A stretch of DNA of 64,000 nucleotides from Phocoena phocoena (GCF_963924675.1 NC_089232.1:49104759-49168758), one strand, 5' to 3'; positions 11,300-23,653 are shown, numbered from the stretch's first letter. Numbers and translations: made by a program. The notes: a model not told the origin generated them from the sequence alone.

Positions 11300-11410
11300 C
11301 TTTTCCTATTAAATGCCAAACATATTCAAGTTATTTATTCAACACATATTTACTGAACATCTACCTACTGTGTTAGACACTATGTGTACCTATTTTAAAA
11401 AAAAAAAATA
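11300..11410 (+). repeat. Ancient mammalian repeat fragment plus A-run
   Basis: 'gttatttattcaacacatatttactgaacatctacctactgtg' is the same 'cattcaacaaatattta' repeat seen at 9140, and an A-rich run of about 12 bases follows. Short and diverged. Confidence 0.45.
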
Positions 11411-11439
11411 GCCATTGCCGCCTCTTACTGGGCAATTCC

Positions 11440-12430
11440 CTTGACAGAAAATTCCATCTCGTACCTTCTGTTCCTTTCCACACGAGTAATAATACTGATC
11501 TTCACCCATCAGCTTCTACTAATCAGTCCTGCGGTCTTTACACCATTACCTCACCTTATTGCATAACCTACTCCAGGAAAGTTCATCCGTTAAGACCTAC
11601 TTGCCAAATCCCAGGGCCTCTCCTTCGTCTCATCCCACTGACTCTTCTATGCATTTGCTTCTTTGATTATCTAGTGCTAAAAATCTCCTTTCTTAGTCTC
11701 TAAGTCCCTGAATACTCGCCGTTCACCTCCTCTCTGACTGTATGTTATCAGTCTCATTCACTGCCTTCTTTTTTCATTATCCCTTGGAAATGTAGGCATT
11801 TCAGAATTTTCAGTCCTTGAGCTGTGTCTCTTATTTTATACATTTTTTTTCTTTGAAAATTGAGTTGAGTATATTATCTTAGGCTACCACTTCAGAAAAG
11901 GATTCACTGTTTATTTTCATTGGAATATTTTATCAGATCATCGAATTCAGTCTTTGAAGTGAAACATATCTTTCCTACCCCTAAACCCCCTAAATCCTGT
12001 AATCCTCCTTTATTTCCTGATCTCATTTTGTTCTTACTGCAACTCTCTTTTTTGGAAGTTCACTCTTTCCTGTCTAAACAATTGCCATGGCTCTCAGTCT
12101 CATTTTCCTTTCCCCCAATTTTTTTTTCTGCATGCCATAGGCAAAATTAAATTTCCTGAAAGACAGATGCTATTCTATCATTCCCCAGGCTAAATACACA
12201 ATGTACAAATATGGTATTTAAGGTTCTTCTTGATCCCATTACACCTTACTGTTCTAATTTTACCTCCGGTATTCTTCTTTAGACTTCCTCTGCTCCTATC
12301 AATCTCAATTTCTCATTATTATTAAAAGTTACACTTCCCCATCTCCAATACTATCCATACTGAGATACTTCTTCTTATTTTTCTCCCTTATTTTGTCTTA
12401 TTGAGAACCTCACTGATTTTGCAAAGACTG
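11440..12430. repeat. Decayed L2-like LINE sequence (tentative)
   Basis: Pyrimidine-rich phrases such as 'ctactccaggaaagttcatccgttaagacc', 'gacagatgctattctatcattcccc' and 'ggttcttcttgatcccattacacc' resemble the 3' part of L2 LINEs. No clean boundary or frame remains. The 76-residue plus-strand frame at 11920-12150 is not convincing as a gene. Confidence 0.35.
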
Positions 12431-12504
12431 TTTCAAATATTTCCCCCTTTGAAAAGTAAAAACTATTCTAAGCAATAAATAATGCCCCATTCCCCTACAA
12501 TGAA

Positions 12505-13460
12505 AATCAAGAATTCATTTGCTCAACAAATATTTTTGCGCTCCAACTACTGCCAGACATTGTTTAAGGTACTGGAGATGCAGCCGTGACTAAGACAGAG
12601 TTCCTCCTCTCAGGACCTTACATTTAAGAGCGTGTGGAGGGTGGAGACAGACAATAAATTAATATGAAAAGGGATATAAATATAACAACTAGTGTAACTG
12701 CTAGAGAGAAAAGTAAAGCAGAGTAAAGGTACAGAGAGTGTCAGAAGCTGCCTTTGTAGATAAAGAGGTCAGGAAAAACTGTCCTGATAGTTGATATTTG
12801 GGAGAGGAGAGTTGAGTGAAGTGAATAAGTAAACCATATCTGACGATTAACTTCACGCGTCAGCTTGGCAGGGCTAAGGGATGCCCAGAGAGCCGGTAAA
12901 ACGTTATTTCTGGGTGTGTCTGGGAGAGTGTCTTCGGGAGAAAATAGCATTTGAATCAGTAGACATCATAAAGAAGACCACCCTCACCAAAGTGGGTAGA
13001 CATCATCCAATCCTTTGAGGGCCTGAATAGAACAAAAAAGGTAGAGGAAGGTTGAATTCACTCTCTTTGCTTGAGCTGAGACATCCATCTTCTGGATCCA
13101 GCTGTCTGGAGGAGGAATCTTCTAGGAAGAGGGAACAGAAACTGCAAATGCTGAGTATACGTGGTGGACAGGTGGGAAAACATGGAGATGAGCGAGGCTG
13201 GGGCACAGTGAGTGAGGGAGAGAGCACAGGAAGTAATGTAGGACGGGCAAAGAGGACCCAGACCATTGAGAGCCTTGGAGACCATGAGAAGAATGTGCGG
13301 GAGGCCACTGGAGGGTTTTGAGCAAAGGACTGACGTGATCGGACTTACATTCTAAGAGGGTCATTCTGGCTGCTGTGTATGCGAGATTGTGGGTGGCCAA
13401 GAATGGAAATAGTGAGACATGTTAAAAGGTTATTACAGTAATCCACCAAGAGATAATGGT
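12505..13460 (+). repeat. Ancient mammalian repeat, split by an insertion
   Basis: The left half (12505-12838) reads 'tttgctcaacaaatatttttgcg...gcagccgtgactaagac'. The right half resumes near 13106 with 'aggaagagggaacagaaactgcaaatgctgag' and ends with 'gtaatccaccaagagataatggtgg'. The two halves are adjacent parts of one consensus, so about 270 bp between them is a later insertion. Confidence 0.5.
12839..13105 (+). mobile_element. Unassigned interspersed repeat, nested insertion
   Basis: The segment 'ctaagggatgcccagagagccggtaaaacgtt...catcatccaatcctttgagggcctgaatagaac' is a widespread mammalian interspersed repeat I recognise but cannot name with confidence. It is possibly an LTR or DNA-element fragment. 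It interrupts the older repeat on either side. Confidence 0.45.
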
Positions 13461-14394
13461 GGTCTAATATCATGGTGGAATCACCAAGTACCTATTATAT
13501 ATAACACTTAAAACACTGGACTTTGCATTTTGGGTATTCGTCTGCAAGGATGTCACCACATCCTGAGCAGGGACTACACTTGTCCACTTTCGTATTTTCT
13601 AGAGTGCCTGGCACTGGACTTTACACACAGATTGATAGGATGAGCTGCATTTATCATCCTCTCTCTGTAATGCACACTCTTCGAGAACTTTATTTAGACT
13701 TTACTCCGTTTTTTCTTTTAAAGGATGCATAATGCCAGTTTCTTCAAACTTTTCTCCTGGGTCTTAGTATACTATCTTTTAGTTGTCTTTGTGTCCCTTC
13801 TCTGAAATGTAGTATAGCTGGCTTCCTTTTAAATTATTAAGTAAAAGTCTCCGGTAATGATATAGTCTTGGGTACACACATGTGAAATCCCTTTATAAAC
13901 AAATTCTCTGGGCTTTCATATTATTTGGGGGAGGATTTTACTGAAATGAATATTCTTAAAAAATTAAGTGTATAGACTCTGGATCTGAAAGCAAAATGGC
14001 TTGCAACTCCAATGTTAAAGAATTATCTGGTGAAAAGAGTGCTTAAAATCTAAAATGGGCAAGTTTTTTTTCAAAATATGGATGATATTAGGGCATTGCT
14101 TTATTTTGGTGTGCTGGATTTGGAAGTAAAGAGAAGGAGCCTTGATAATAGTGGGCCATGAAAACCTTAACCTCATACCACCTCCCTTCTTTATTTTTCT
14201 ATTTACAAGGCAAAAACTACAGTGGATTTAAGAATGAGGGTAAAATTCATCGTAAGGAAATCATAAGGCAGTGTGGTATTAGATCATCTACCTCTCTCTC
14301 TACTTGAGATCCACCTTAGAAGTGTCTGGTCCAGAGGGGAGGCCTTGTGATCCAGCAGCAAATTTGGCTCATATATAAAATGTTACCTGACTTC
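13461..14394. other. Intergenic DNA, nothing recognised
   Basis: No supported gene or nameable repeat. Confidence 0.45.
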
Positions 14395-14620
14395 TGACAG
14401 GGAGACAGTGTTGGGCCTGATTGCCCATGATTAGCTGTGGGTGAACTGTGACAATTCATTTTAATTTGTCTAAGTTTCAGTTTTCCTTTTTTAGGGAGGA
14501 GGAGACAATGATATACCTATATTACAGGATTGTGGGGAGGATTAAAAGAGATAGCTATAAAGTGCTTGTATGAATATCTGGAAAATACAGAGCACAACAG
14601 ATACGAACCCTTGCCTCCAC
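14395..14620 (+). mobile_element. MIR SINE fragment
   Basis: 'tctaagtttcagttttccttttttag', 'ggattgtggggaggattaaaagag' and 'ctataaagtgcttgtatgaatatctgg' match the 'cctcagtttcctcatctgtaaaatgg ... ggattaaatgag ... taaagcgctta' part of MIR on the plus strand. Confidence 0.65.
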
Positions 14621-14639
14621 GTGGCTTTTCTTAGCTGTC

Positions 14640-15075
14640 ATGCCGATATTCTTCATTATCCAACTTAGATCCATTCTTAGCCCAGAAGGCTGACTCTCAG
14701 AGACAGCATCATCTGAACTCCCTTGACAACTGGCTTTTCGATGGGTTCATCTAGCAGTCCAGCAGGAGCTGGGACCATGGGAGAGCGGAGGAGGGAGGGT
14801 TCCCCCCTCCCTCTCTGCTTTCATCCTGAGCTCCTGGCAGTGGCTGGGCTCCTCCTTATTTATTGCTTTGCTCATGGTTCCTCCTCCGTGTCTCCAGCCC
14901 TCACTGGCTCTACTAATACTACTCCCACTCCCTGTAGCTAGTGACTGGGTGATAACACCCCTCATTGGTCCCCTAAACCCTGTCTATACCTCTGAAAGTA
15001 GTCACTGTAATAGTTCTTTGCCCTTGAACCATCAGAGTGGAATTCTGTTTCCTGCTGTGGATTTAGACTGACACC
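14640..15075 (+). mobile_element. Possible old LTR-like repeat
   Basis: 'cagcaggagctgggaccatgg', 'cctcattggtcccctaaaccctgtctatacc' and the end 'tctgtttcctgctgtggatttagactgacac' resemble a common old mammalian LTR whose 3' end reads 'ctgtttcctgc...ccctgactgatac'. The family is uncertain. The overlapping 64-72 residue frames are not genes. Confidence 0.35.
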
Positions 15076-15139
15076 TTTCACATTCTTCCTTTCAGCCAAA
15101 GCTGGTTTCATTAAATTTAGGAAAGATTTGGGACCTATG

Positions 15140-15900
15140 GAGCAGGATTTACATTAATTCAGCAAATATTTGCTACTGTCTAGGCAACAGGGTTATTAAA
15201 TAATCAAGACACAGCCCCTGCTCTCAAAGAGTCAGCAGTCTCCTGGAGGTATGAGTGTTGCAGTGGGTGGGAGGCAAAGGCAATATTTACACAGGTAAAT
15301 ATTTAAGTGCCAAGAGCATAATAATGTCTAAATATACAGGACATTGTAGATAAATAAAGTTGAGAGCCAACACTCCCACAAAGAGACTCTTGATTTTGAG
15401 GGCGAGTAGAAATCCTTCAGATGGGGATGGTAAGGTATATTTTTTTCAGGCAAGAAAGCAAACAGCATATGCAAAGACTTAGAGTTACAAAATTGCTTGG
15501 TGCATTTGATGAACCTTTTGAAATAATGAGGGTTTGGAATAATTAAGATATGGGCAGAAGGCATGGGGGCGGGGCATGGTAACAGTAAGCATTATTGAAG
15601 CAGTAGGAGATGCGGACGGAGAAGCAGTCGGGGACTACATCACAGAGGTTTTATATGACACTCCAGGGAGTTTGGACTCTATCCTAATAGGTAAATGCTA
15701 AGCCACTGATTCCTTTTGAGCAATTGGGTTATTCAGTCCAATTTGTAGTATTAGAAAAGGAACGCGGAAAGGATGTGGATGATGGAGGGGACAAGATTGC
15801 AGATTGGGAGACAAGGTAGACCTGCTATGGCCCAGAAAGGAGAGGATAAGAGACTGGGAAAATTCAGTGAAGCGGGGAGAAAAAGAAAAGGAGACTTATT
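15140..15900 (+). repeat. Ancient mammalian repeat
   Basis: It begins with 'aattcagcaaatatttgctactgtctaggc' and continues through 'aagacacagcccctgctctcaaagagtc' and 'gggagtttggactctatcctaatagg' to 'ggagacaaggtagacctgc'. This is a more complete version of the repeat type seen at 9140, 10500 and 12505. Confidence 0.5.
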
Positions 15901-16379
15901 CTAGAAACTTTGATAAGTGGTATGGATGAGATTTAGTGACAGTCATAGGGGAGCGCAGACAAAGACACCTAGGGTGGCACTGAATTTCTGACTTGTGGTG
16001 GATCTGGGCACCACTGGCTATTAGCGTTGGTGTTGAGGAGAGTTAGTTTATTCCATTTGAATATGTTGAGATGGAATATTTGTGGCAGAGGCAGCTCCGG
16101 GTTTTGTGGGAATTGAAGCTAATACAATTTCAGAAACCTCTTTAAGAAAAATAATTCAAAAGGTTAATACTAATTCTGCTAATGTGTGACCATCAGTCAT
16201 TGGAAAAACGTCTGTACTATAGGTGATGAGAAAGTGAGAATAGGGCAGATGAGGTAGTTGAGAATACAGTTTGGCATGAAACCAACTCAAATTGGGGTAC
16301 ATTCTAAAAAATTAAACCAAAAAAATGCCCTGAAATCTTTAAAATGTCAGTATCATGAAGTACAAAGAAAGACCCAGAA

Positions 16380-16700
16380 ACTGTTCCAGGTTAGGGAAAG
16401 TAAATGGATATAACACTGAATGTAGCACATAATCCTGGCTTTTCTTTTAGCATAAAGGATGTTATTGTGTATGAAAGAGAATGGTCTTTATATTAAGAAA
16501 GTAAATAGTGATGTATGTAGGATTAGAAGAGCATCATGTCTGAAACTTCCCCTCAAATGTTTCAGGAGAGAGAGAAAGAAGGATAAAACAAATGTAATAA
16601 ATGTTAACATTTGTGTAGTCTGGGTAAAGGGTACCTGGGAGCTCACTGTATTATTTTTGCAACTTTTCTATAAGTCTGGAATTATGTCAAAATAAGAATA
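16380..16700 (+). repeat. Old LINE 3' end-like repeat
   Basis: 'ggataaaacaaatgtaataaatgttaacatttgtg', 'gtaaagggtacctgggagctc' and 'gcaacttttctataagtctggaattatgtcaaaataag' match a common old L1-type 3' UTR ending in an AATAAG-like tail on the plus strand. The 78-residue frame inside is incidental. Confidence 0.45.
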
Positions 16701-16714
16701 CTGTTTTTAAGAAG

Positions 16715-16930
16715 AATAAGGTTTTGGAGGCAGACAGTCTTGATTTGAATCCTAGTCGTGCCACTTTGTAGCTTTATGTTTTGGTGCAAATTGTATAACT
16801 TCTTTCTGTCTTATTTGCTTTAGATATAAGCTAGAAATAATAGGTTATTATGAGAATTAACTAAAATGAAAAGATGTAATATTTGTAAATTGCTTGGCAA
16901 GATTCCTAGACAAAATTTTCAATAAATGAT
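16715..16930 (+). mobile_element. MIR SINE
   Basis: It preserves 'ttttggaggcagacagtcttgatttgaatcctag' (B-box region), 'gccactttgtagctttatg' and the 3' 'ttgtaaattgcttggcaagattcc ... tcaataaatga'. This is the best-preserved MIR in the window, on the plus strand. Confidence 0.75.
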
Positions 16931-17587
16931 TACTATTAATAAACAGTGATTTCCATTCCAGACAGTTGCAAGGGAAACAATGCCTTCAAAATATAACCAA
17001 TTTTTAGAATATCTGTTAGGGAAAAAAGATAGAAATGGTTGAGATGTGGAAGACGAAATGGGTGGTGTTGGTATAGTATAGGCATTGAAATAGGGCCCGC
17101 AGTCAATCAAAGTTTAGTCTGGGGAGTGGGGAGGACAGAGGTTTGAAGGGAGAGAAAAAAATAGGTGATGGGTAGGGGGCTGAGTACAACCTGATGATTC
17201 TAGGCATGAGAGGCATGGATGGTGTGTCTGGGCTTTAGATTTCCATGATTGTTGTAAACTTGTATGGGCCCAAAATTGGCAGAAGGTCCAAGATGATTTT
17301 CTGGTGGGGTTTGGGAAGACCCTGGTTTGCAAGATTAGAACAGTAAATACCCTTCTGACAGAATTTCTATAAATTCTTCCCCAGATGTCCAACAGATATG
17401 TCTGTGTTGAATCTCTGTAGCTCTATTGTGGGAAGTCAGAGCAGCTGTGTGTTGAGAAAATTTTGTACAGGGATAGAACATAAGCCCAGTTTGATAGATA
17501 AAATTTGCTTTGCTATATTGTTATAATTTAAACTTATATTATTAAATTTCTATATTCTCTTTTTCTAAGAATCACCTATTGAATATT
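16931..17587. other. Intergenic DNA, nothing recognised
   Basis: No supported gene. The minus-strand frames at 16919-17110 and 17114-17392 lack recognisable domains and exon signals. Confidence 0.45.
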
Positions 17588-17912
17588 TTCTTAGTCTGTT
17601 CAGTCAGACTGTAAGATGGGTGGCTTATAAACAATGAAAGTTTAGGGGCTGAAAAATCCATGATCATGGTGCTGGAGGATTTAGTGTCTGGTGAGAGCCA
17701 GCTCCCTAGATGACTATTTTTTTCCACTGTAAACTGGTGGAAGAGACAAGGGAGTTCTCTCCAGTCTCTTTATAAGGGAACTAATGCCATTCATGAGGGC
17801 TCCACCCTCATGATCTAATCACCTCCAAAGGCCTCACTTCATAATATCATCACCTTGGGCATTAGGTTTCAACATATGAATTTTGTGGACACACAAACAT
17901 TTAGACCATAGC
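17588..17912 (-). mobile_element. MLT1-like (ERVL-MaLR) LTR
   Basis: Homologous to the element at 7718-8107 in the same orientation. Shared phrases are 'gggtggctta.aaacaa', 'ggtgctggaggatttagtgtctggtgag', 'tttataagggaactaatgccattcatgagggc' and 'acacacaaacatttagaccat'. It is about 325 bp, with internal deletions relative to the other copy. Confidence 0.6.
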
Positions 17913-19290
17913 AATTATTATGATCATATTCTTTTCTCCTTTATATTTCTAGAATCTTTCATAATGCCTTTGAGGCATTCAGTAGAGGTATGGTGTTGAT
18001 TATCAATAAAAGTTTGTTGAATAAATGATTCAATGGGTAAGTGTGTTAATGAAGACATAGGAGTAGTTTTATCACGAAGAGATTTTATTTTTAGTGTTAT
18101 GTGTTACTGCATTTTACCTGTAAGTCCTTATATTTATGAACTTGATTGTTTCAAGGTTTGGTTTGCAATCTTTAGATGGAGGGGAGAAATAACATGTTAG
18201 TCTTGATTTTATAAGCATGTAATGTGAAGCAAGTCTGCAGAAAGCTGTTACAGTTTTCTTTTTTTTTTTAAACAGCATAGGCCCTGTGTTAACAACAGGG
18301 TAATAGCGTTATTACTGGGTGTAGGACATAAAAAACGACATTAACATCCATCTTCATAATGCTCATTCTTTTCCCTCCTCTGAGTGATTTTAAAAATTAA
18401 TTTGATTACAGAACTGTTCTGTAGGGTTAACCAAGAATGATTCTGTCTATTAAAAATAGCAAAGGTATAAATAAACGAAATTAAAATGGCTCCTACCCAG
18501 CAATTGTGCTTATAGATCTGCAGGATATTGACTCAGTACTATTACGCCACCTCACTCTGTGAGTGTGGTTTCTTAGAAAAATGATATGGAGTGTGTACCT
18601 ATTGTTCTAATTAAAACCCATGGTCATTCATCTATCTAATTGCAACAATGCCCTGCAGGATACTTCTACTCCAAATGTACCGTTCTTCTTTGGCCTGAAC
18701 AAGTGACTTTAAAACCACCTGGCTTCTTGACAACACCTGAAGTGAAAAATTTAGTGACTGTGATATCGCACTAGAAACAGCATTATAGAATGAAAAATTT
18801 AAGAGGACAGGCAAAGAAGTGAGATTTTCTATCAGGTTTCTGGAGGTGTAGCTTATAAGTTTTTGGCATTAGCTGTCATAATATCTAATTTTTTCCACAA
18901 ATTAATAGAAGTCATCTGTTAATAAGTAACGACTTTCTGAAATACACTAAAACCCCTGAGTTCCCAAGCTAAGAGAAAAATGAAGCTTTAAAGAGACAGA
19001 CACTGTTATTGGCTATGCTTTGTTACAGATTTAACCCTGAAAGCTGGGAAACTGTATCTAGGAGCACTCAGGGCTGGTACCCAGGCAACACAAAGATGAA
19101 TTTACCCCATACTAGAAATATCCAATGTTATCGTGAAATAACTTTACAGCATCCTATGGATAAGTATATAAATGCTCTTTTCTTTTAGAATATATTGTGT
19201 CATTAGTTTGATTGATTTAGGTTATATGTGAGGGTAGGTTGAAATAGGTGGAATGTACTTTTTGATATGAAGAGTAAGACATCATCATCA
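17913..19290. other. Intergenic DNA, nothing recognised
   Basis: AT-rich sequence with a short T-run at 18261. No gene or named repeat. Confidence 0.5.
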
Positions 19291-19309
19291 TTATCAGAAT
19301 CGCAAGAGC

Positions 19310-19490
19310 TATGACTTATTTCATTATTAACTATGTACCAGATACTACCTAAGTGATTTACACATATTAACTCATTTAATCCTCAGAACTATTATATTGA
19401 AGAGGTGCTATTTTTATCCCATTTTGAACACCTAAAACTGAGGTATAGAGAGGTAAAGCAACTACATCAATGTCATGTATTCAGGGAGTG
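19310..19490 (+). repeat. Ancient mammalian SINE/LINE-derived repeat
   Basis: 'ttaactatgtaccagatac', 'ttacacatattaactcatttaatcctcag' and 'tgaggtatagagaggtaaagcaac' are the well-known eutherian 'tctcatttaatcctcac...gaggcacagagaggttaagtaac' repeat. The family (MIR/L2 age class) is not assigned. Confidence 0.55.
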
Positions 19491-19678
19491 AGAGAGCTGG
19501 ATTTAAACAAAGGTTTTTGTCTTCATAGTTCAAATTATATATTATATACGTACATGCTACTGGCCGTTTCAATGTTTGAATTTATACATTTGGCAATGAG
19601 CTCTCTAGTTTCATTTCCATTTTTATCTCACAGAATGAATATAAGACATTTGGGCTAAATATGTAATATATCCCATTA

Positions 19679-19914
19679 GGCAATGATATTATTTGTTTGT
19701 TTGTTTTGCATTACGCGGGCCTCTCACTGTTGTGGCCTCTCCCGTCGCGGAGCACAGGCTCCGGACGCGCAGGCTCAGCCGCCATGGCTCACGGGCCCAG
19801 CCGCTCCGCGGCATGTGGGATCTTCCCAGGCCGGGGCACGAACCCATGTCCCCTACATCAGCAGGCAGACTCTCAACCACTGCGCCACCAGGGAAGCCTG
19901 GCAATGGTATTATT
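19679..19914 (-). mobile_element. CHR-2-like SINE
   Basis: A minus-strand CHR SINE with body 19694-19899. Its 15-bp target duplication has one mismatch: GGCAATGATATTATT at 19679-19693 and GGCAATGGTATTATT at 19900-19914. The tail region seen on the plus strand is (GTTT)n rather than pure T, an unusual tail for this set. Confidence 0.93.
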
Positions 19915-19959
19915 AACGTGTCTCAAGTAAGTGGTGGCTCTTGAAAACTGGAACAACCA

Positions 19960-20490
19960 CCCACGTACTTAGTTGTAACCGCAGAATGTTTCACGCACAC
20001 TTATTTGCTCAAAACCTTGCCTCACTTACATCAGTCAATCCAGAGACTTCACATATCCCCCTCCTAATATCCCCCTTCTAACAACCTCTGAGTCTAACCC
20101 CTAAACAACAAAATCCATGCTTTTATTTACTTCTACTGAGACTCCATTTCAGAATTGTCTTTGTGGTATTTTTCCTTGCTGAAGAAAGTCAATAAAACTC
20201 CCATTGGTTATGTATTAACAGGTTTCTTTACTTAAGGAGGGAGAGAATGTTCCAGTTTGGAGATTCAACAAGATGCAGCTGAGACCCCTCAACTCGGTCT
20301 GCTTAAGCACTTATCTTTCAAGGCCATTTGCACCTGGCAAGCTCAAGTTTTCTGGTAGTCAGTGGCGAGTCACATGTTCTGTCTGAGCTCTGATTTTGTA
20401 GAAGACAAAAAGTTTCTAGAACACTGAGTTTATTTTATTCGGTGAAAATTAGATTTTACCCATTGCAGTCCTTATTTACCTAAAGAGACT
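19960..20490. other. Unresolved, possible LTR-like 3' end
   Basis: The part around 20165-20245 (CTTGCTGAAGAAAGTCAATAAAAC then AACAGGTTTCTTTACTTAAGG) has an AATAAA poly(A)-like signal. It resembles 23380-23445 (CTTGCTGAAATGAATAAACC then AACAGATTTCTTTATTTAAG). They may be two diverged LTR ends of one family. The rest is unassigned. Confidence 0.3.
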
Positions 20491-21045
20491 TGTCTTTGTG
20501 GTAGGCAAGCTCTACATTGGCCATAGTGATCCTATGATACCTTCTGGTATTTGTGGAGTCCCATTCCATGGAATGTGGGCTGGGCATGGTGGCTTGATTC
20601 TAATCAACATAATATGGAAAAGTAATAAGATGTTACTTCCAAAAATAGGTTATAAAAAAATTGTTACTTATTGGGTGGGGAGAGAAGAAGAGAGAGAGGA
20701 GAGACAGGTCTCTCACTTAATTCAAAGTGAAGCCAGGTGCTGTGTTTTGACCTGGCCTGTGAGGAGGCACAGGTGGCAAGGATCTGGTGCCTCCAGCCAA
20801 TAGCCTGTGAGGGCTTAAAGGTTGAGTGAGCTTGGGAGTGGGTCCTTGCCCATTTGAGCTTTGAGATGGCTGCAGCTTCAGCAGAAAACTCCACTGCAAC
20901 CTTGTGAAAGAACCTGAATGAGAGGCTAAGCTATATCTGGATTTCTGACTCACAAAAACTGTAAGATATTGTTTGTTGTTTTAAGCTGCTGGTTTTGGGG
21001 GTGGGTGGGTAACTTGTTATGCATTAATAGATAAATTATACAGCC
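20490..21045 (+). mobile_element. MaLR-type LTR
   Basis: The 3' part reads 'tttctgactcacaaaaactgtaagatattgtttgttgttttaagctgctggttttgg' and then 'taacttgttatgcattaatagataaattata'. This is the conserved end of MLT1/MST-class LTRs. Internal MaLR sequence follows directly, so orientation is plus. The 101-residue frame inside is incidental. Confidence 0.6.
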
Positions 21046-21420
21046 GTTGTACCTGAAAGTGGAGTGTCACATATAAAACTCTAAATTGTGGAAGTGGTTT
21101 GGGAACTGGGTAATGGGCTTTGAAAAGAGGGTTACTGAAAGGTCAAACTACCTTGAGCTCATTTTAGTAGACATATGTATTTTGAAGATACCCCCAGTGA
21201 GGTTTCAAAGGGAGATGGGAAACACGCTATTGGAAAGTATAGGAGGTGGGGTTGGGGAGTCCTTGTTTTAGCAGTGGGAAGCTTGACAACTCTATGGCCT
21301 GTAGGGACATGGAAAGTAGAAAATATGCCTTATGAACTGGGTGATCTAGCTACAGAGACTTCCAAGCAACGTGCTGAAGGTGCCGCCTGGTTTCTTTTTG
21401 CTGCTATAATAAAATGGGAG
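21046..21420 (+). mobile_element. MaLR internal-region fragment
   Basis: 'gtacctgaaagtggagtgtc', 'ggaagtggtttgggaactgggtaatgggc' and 'agaggcttccaagcaacgtgctgaagg'-type phrases are typical of the non-coding interior of THE1/MST/MLT1 elements just downstream of the 5' LTR. No right-hand LTR was found. The element is truncated. Confidence 0.6.
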
Positions 21421-21734
21421 AGAGAGAATTGAGGGAAGGGATGTTAAAGGGAGCCAGGCGTTGATGTTTTTGAAAATTCTCAACCTCTTCCAAAAGGCAG
21501 GTGATACTAAAATTATGAAATGTGTTCTGAGCATAAATTGAATCCAAGATGCTGTCCAGAAAACATAGTTTAGAGATAGGACCAAGGGTGTGATTCTAAA
21601 ATCTTTTGTTAAGAGCCCCATCTGATTAAAGGAGGTGCCCTAGAGTACTGTTCCATCATGCAAAAGGCCCTACGGAGAGATTATGTGTGTGCCTCACAGG
21701 TTCTCTCAATAAAAAACTAAAACAAGACAGCACC

Positions 21735-21933
21735 GGGCTTCCCAGGTGGCGCAGTGGTTGGGAGTCCGCCTGCCAATGTAGGGGACGCGGGTTCGTGCCC
21801 GGGTCCGGGAGGATCCCACATGCCGCGGAGCGGCTGGGCCCGTGAGCCATGGCCGCTGGGCCTGCGCGTCCGGAGCCTGTGCTCCGCAGTGGGAGAGGCC
21901 ACAACGGTGAGAGACCCGCGTACCGCAAAAAAA
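21735..21933 (+). mobile_element. CHR-2-like SINE
   Basis: A plus-strand CHR SINE from 'gggcttcccaggtggcgcag' to a very short A7 tail at 21927-21933. No target duplication is visible: the left flank AAGACAGCACC is not repeated after the tail. That suggests tail shortening and loss of the right flank, or a non-standard insertion. Confidence 0.92.
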
Positions 21934-23653
21934 CGGCCCCCAAGCAACTCTTATCTTGAAGACGTTTATGAATATAACTTTTGTCTAATGGAGTGAACCT
22001 CGATGAGATTCACAGATGGCTCAAAAATTTTTTGAATGAATTATATCAATAGAACCACTGCTGGCTTAGACTGAGAGCAACAGACACAGTACAAATAAAA
22101 AGAAAGAGTTGGGGCCCTACATTTTAGGCCCAAATTTCTTACCACACTCTCCATAGAGTTGGAGACACAACAGGACTAGGAACCAATATCAGGCCTCTTC
22201 TTTCTGGTTCACTTATTTTCTTTCTAGTTTATTATAAATTATTAACCTACCCACAGGGAATTTGCCTTCCTCAAGGAAGTCTTGTTGTGGTAAATGACAC
22301 CTACACCCCAGTAGAGTATTATTGTTATGTGAACATCAAACCTTTGCTTGTTTCCCTCACTGTAACCTATCCTGAGTCTGCAGTGTAATTGTCAGAGACT
22401 TAAGAAATCCAAGATCCCTGAGCCCTTTTTGGACAATGTCTCATTGAGGTGTGTGCCCAGGAACTTACAAAGTGAAACCACTATAGATTGTTCTGAAGAA
22501 TTACTCACGGGGTATACTGACAGACTTCTATGCACATCACCTGGGTGATAAGTTTCTACAATGAGGATTATACCACTGGAAAGAATGATCATTAATCTTA
22601 AGTTTTAAATCATACTTTCACAACTTCAATGCTCAAAAGACAAGTCTAAACTATTTGGCCTCAGTGATAATAGAAAATCTAGTAGCTTTAGACTTTCTAT
22701 TAACCTGTACCATTCCCAACAGTTTGTGCTGCATTTGGATAAATCCACTCCTCTGAACTGGAGGAGTTGGCCACTTGACTCTCCAAGGTAGATACTGATA
22801 CTTCTTGGTCATCTTTCTTATCCTGAGTTCAGTAATTTCTGCACATGGCTTTGAAGCATTCTACAAAATCCAACCATCATTCTTCTTTTCTATTTTGTGT
22901 ACATCTCCCGTCTTAAATACTGTTGTGTAGCCACTGTCATATCAGATGATCTGACAACTCATCCTTTAACAAAAGAAGCAAAAGATCATACCCTGGTTTG
23001 ACTCTTAAACTAAGATGATGACATCAGATTATCACAATGCTGTAGATCTGAAATGAGGCTGCTTTTTTGGTCAACCCTTTGGACTAGCCAGAAGATGGCC
23101 CAAAGCTAGTGTGACTTAGAACTAGAACCACCAGCACCCCCCGTAAATAGCTATGAAATGAGAACCACAGAGTATCATACGACTTACATATGACTTGCAG
23201 TTTAACTCAGAACCTCTCACCTAGTTGTGTTAAGTCCTTGTTTTAAGAAATCAACCAACTCAAAGGCTCACTCCTTCTTATATCCCAACCTAAGGATTTC
23301 TGTCCAATCCATAAGCAATATAAAGTTGTGCATTCACTTCCTGTGATGAAATGTCAATTCACAGTTAATTCCTTACATTCTGTCTTGCTGAAATGAATAA
23401 ACCCGATTTGCTTATATCATAACAGATTTCTTTATTTAAGAAGGTTTCCCACCCTGTGTCACTAGAAATATCTAAAGTTAACTTACTTTCTTACTTTGTC
23501 ATTGTCTAAATTATGCTTTTGAAAGTTTTTATGCATCAGTGATTGTCATTAGATAGGATTGTAATTTTTCTTGGCATTTTGTTTATAAAGAAGCTTGGAA
23601 GGAGTGATGACATCAAGGATTGTGAATAAACATACCTTGACATTTAAAAATTT
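21934..23653. other. Intergenic DNA, mostly unresolved
   Basis: No supported gene. The stretch 23150-23450 ends in AATAAACC and TTTCTTTATTTAAG and resembles 20165-20245, so an old LTR may end here. Confidence 0.35.
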
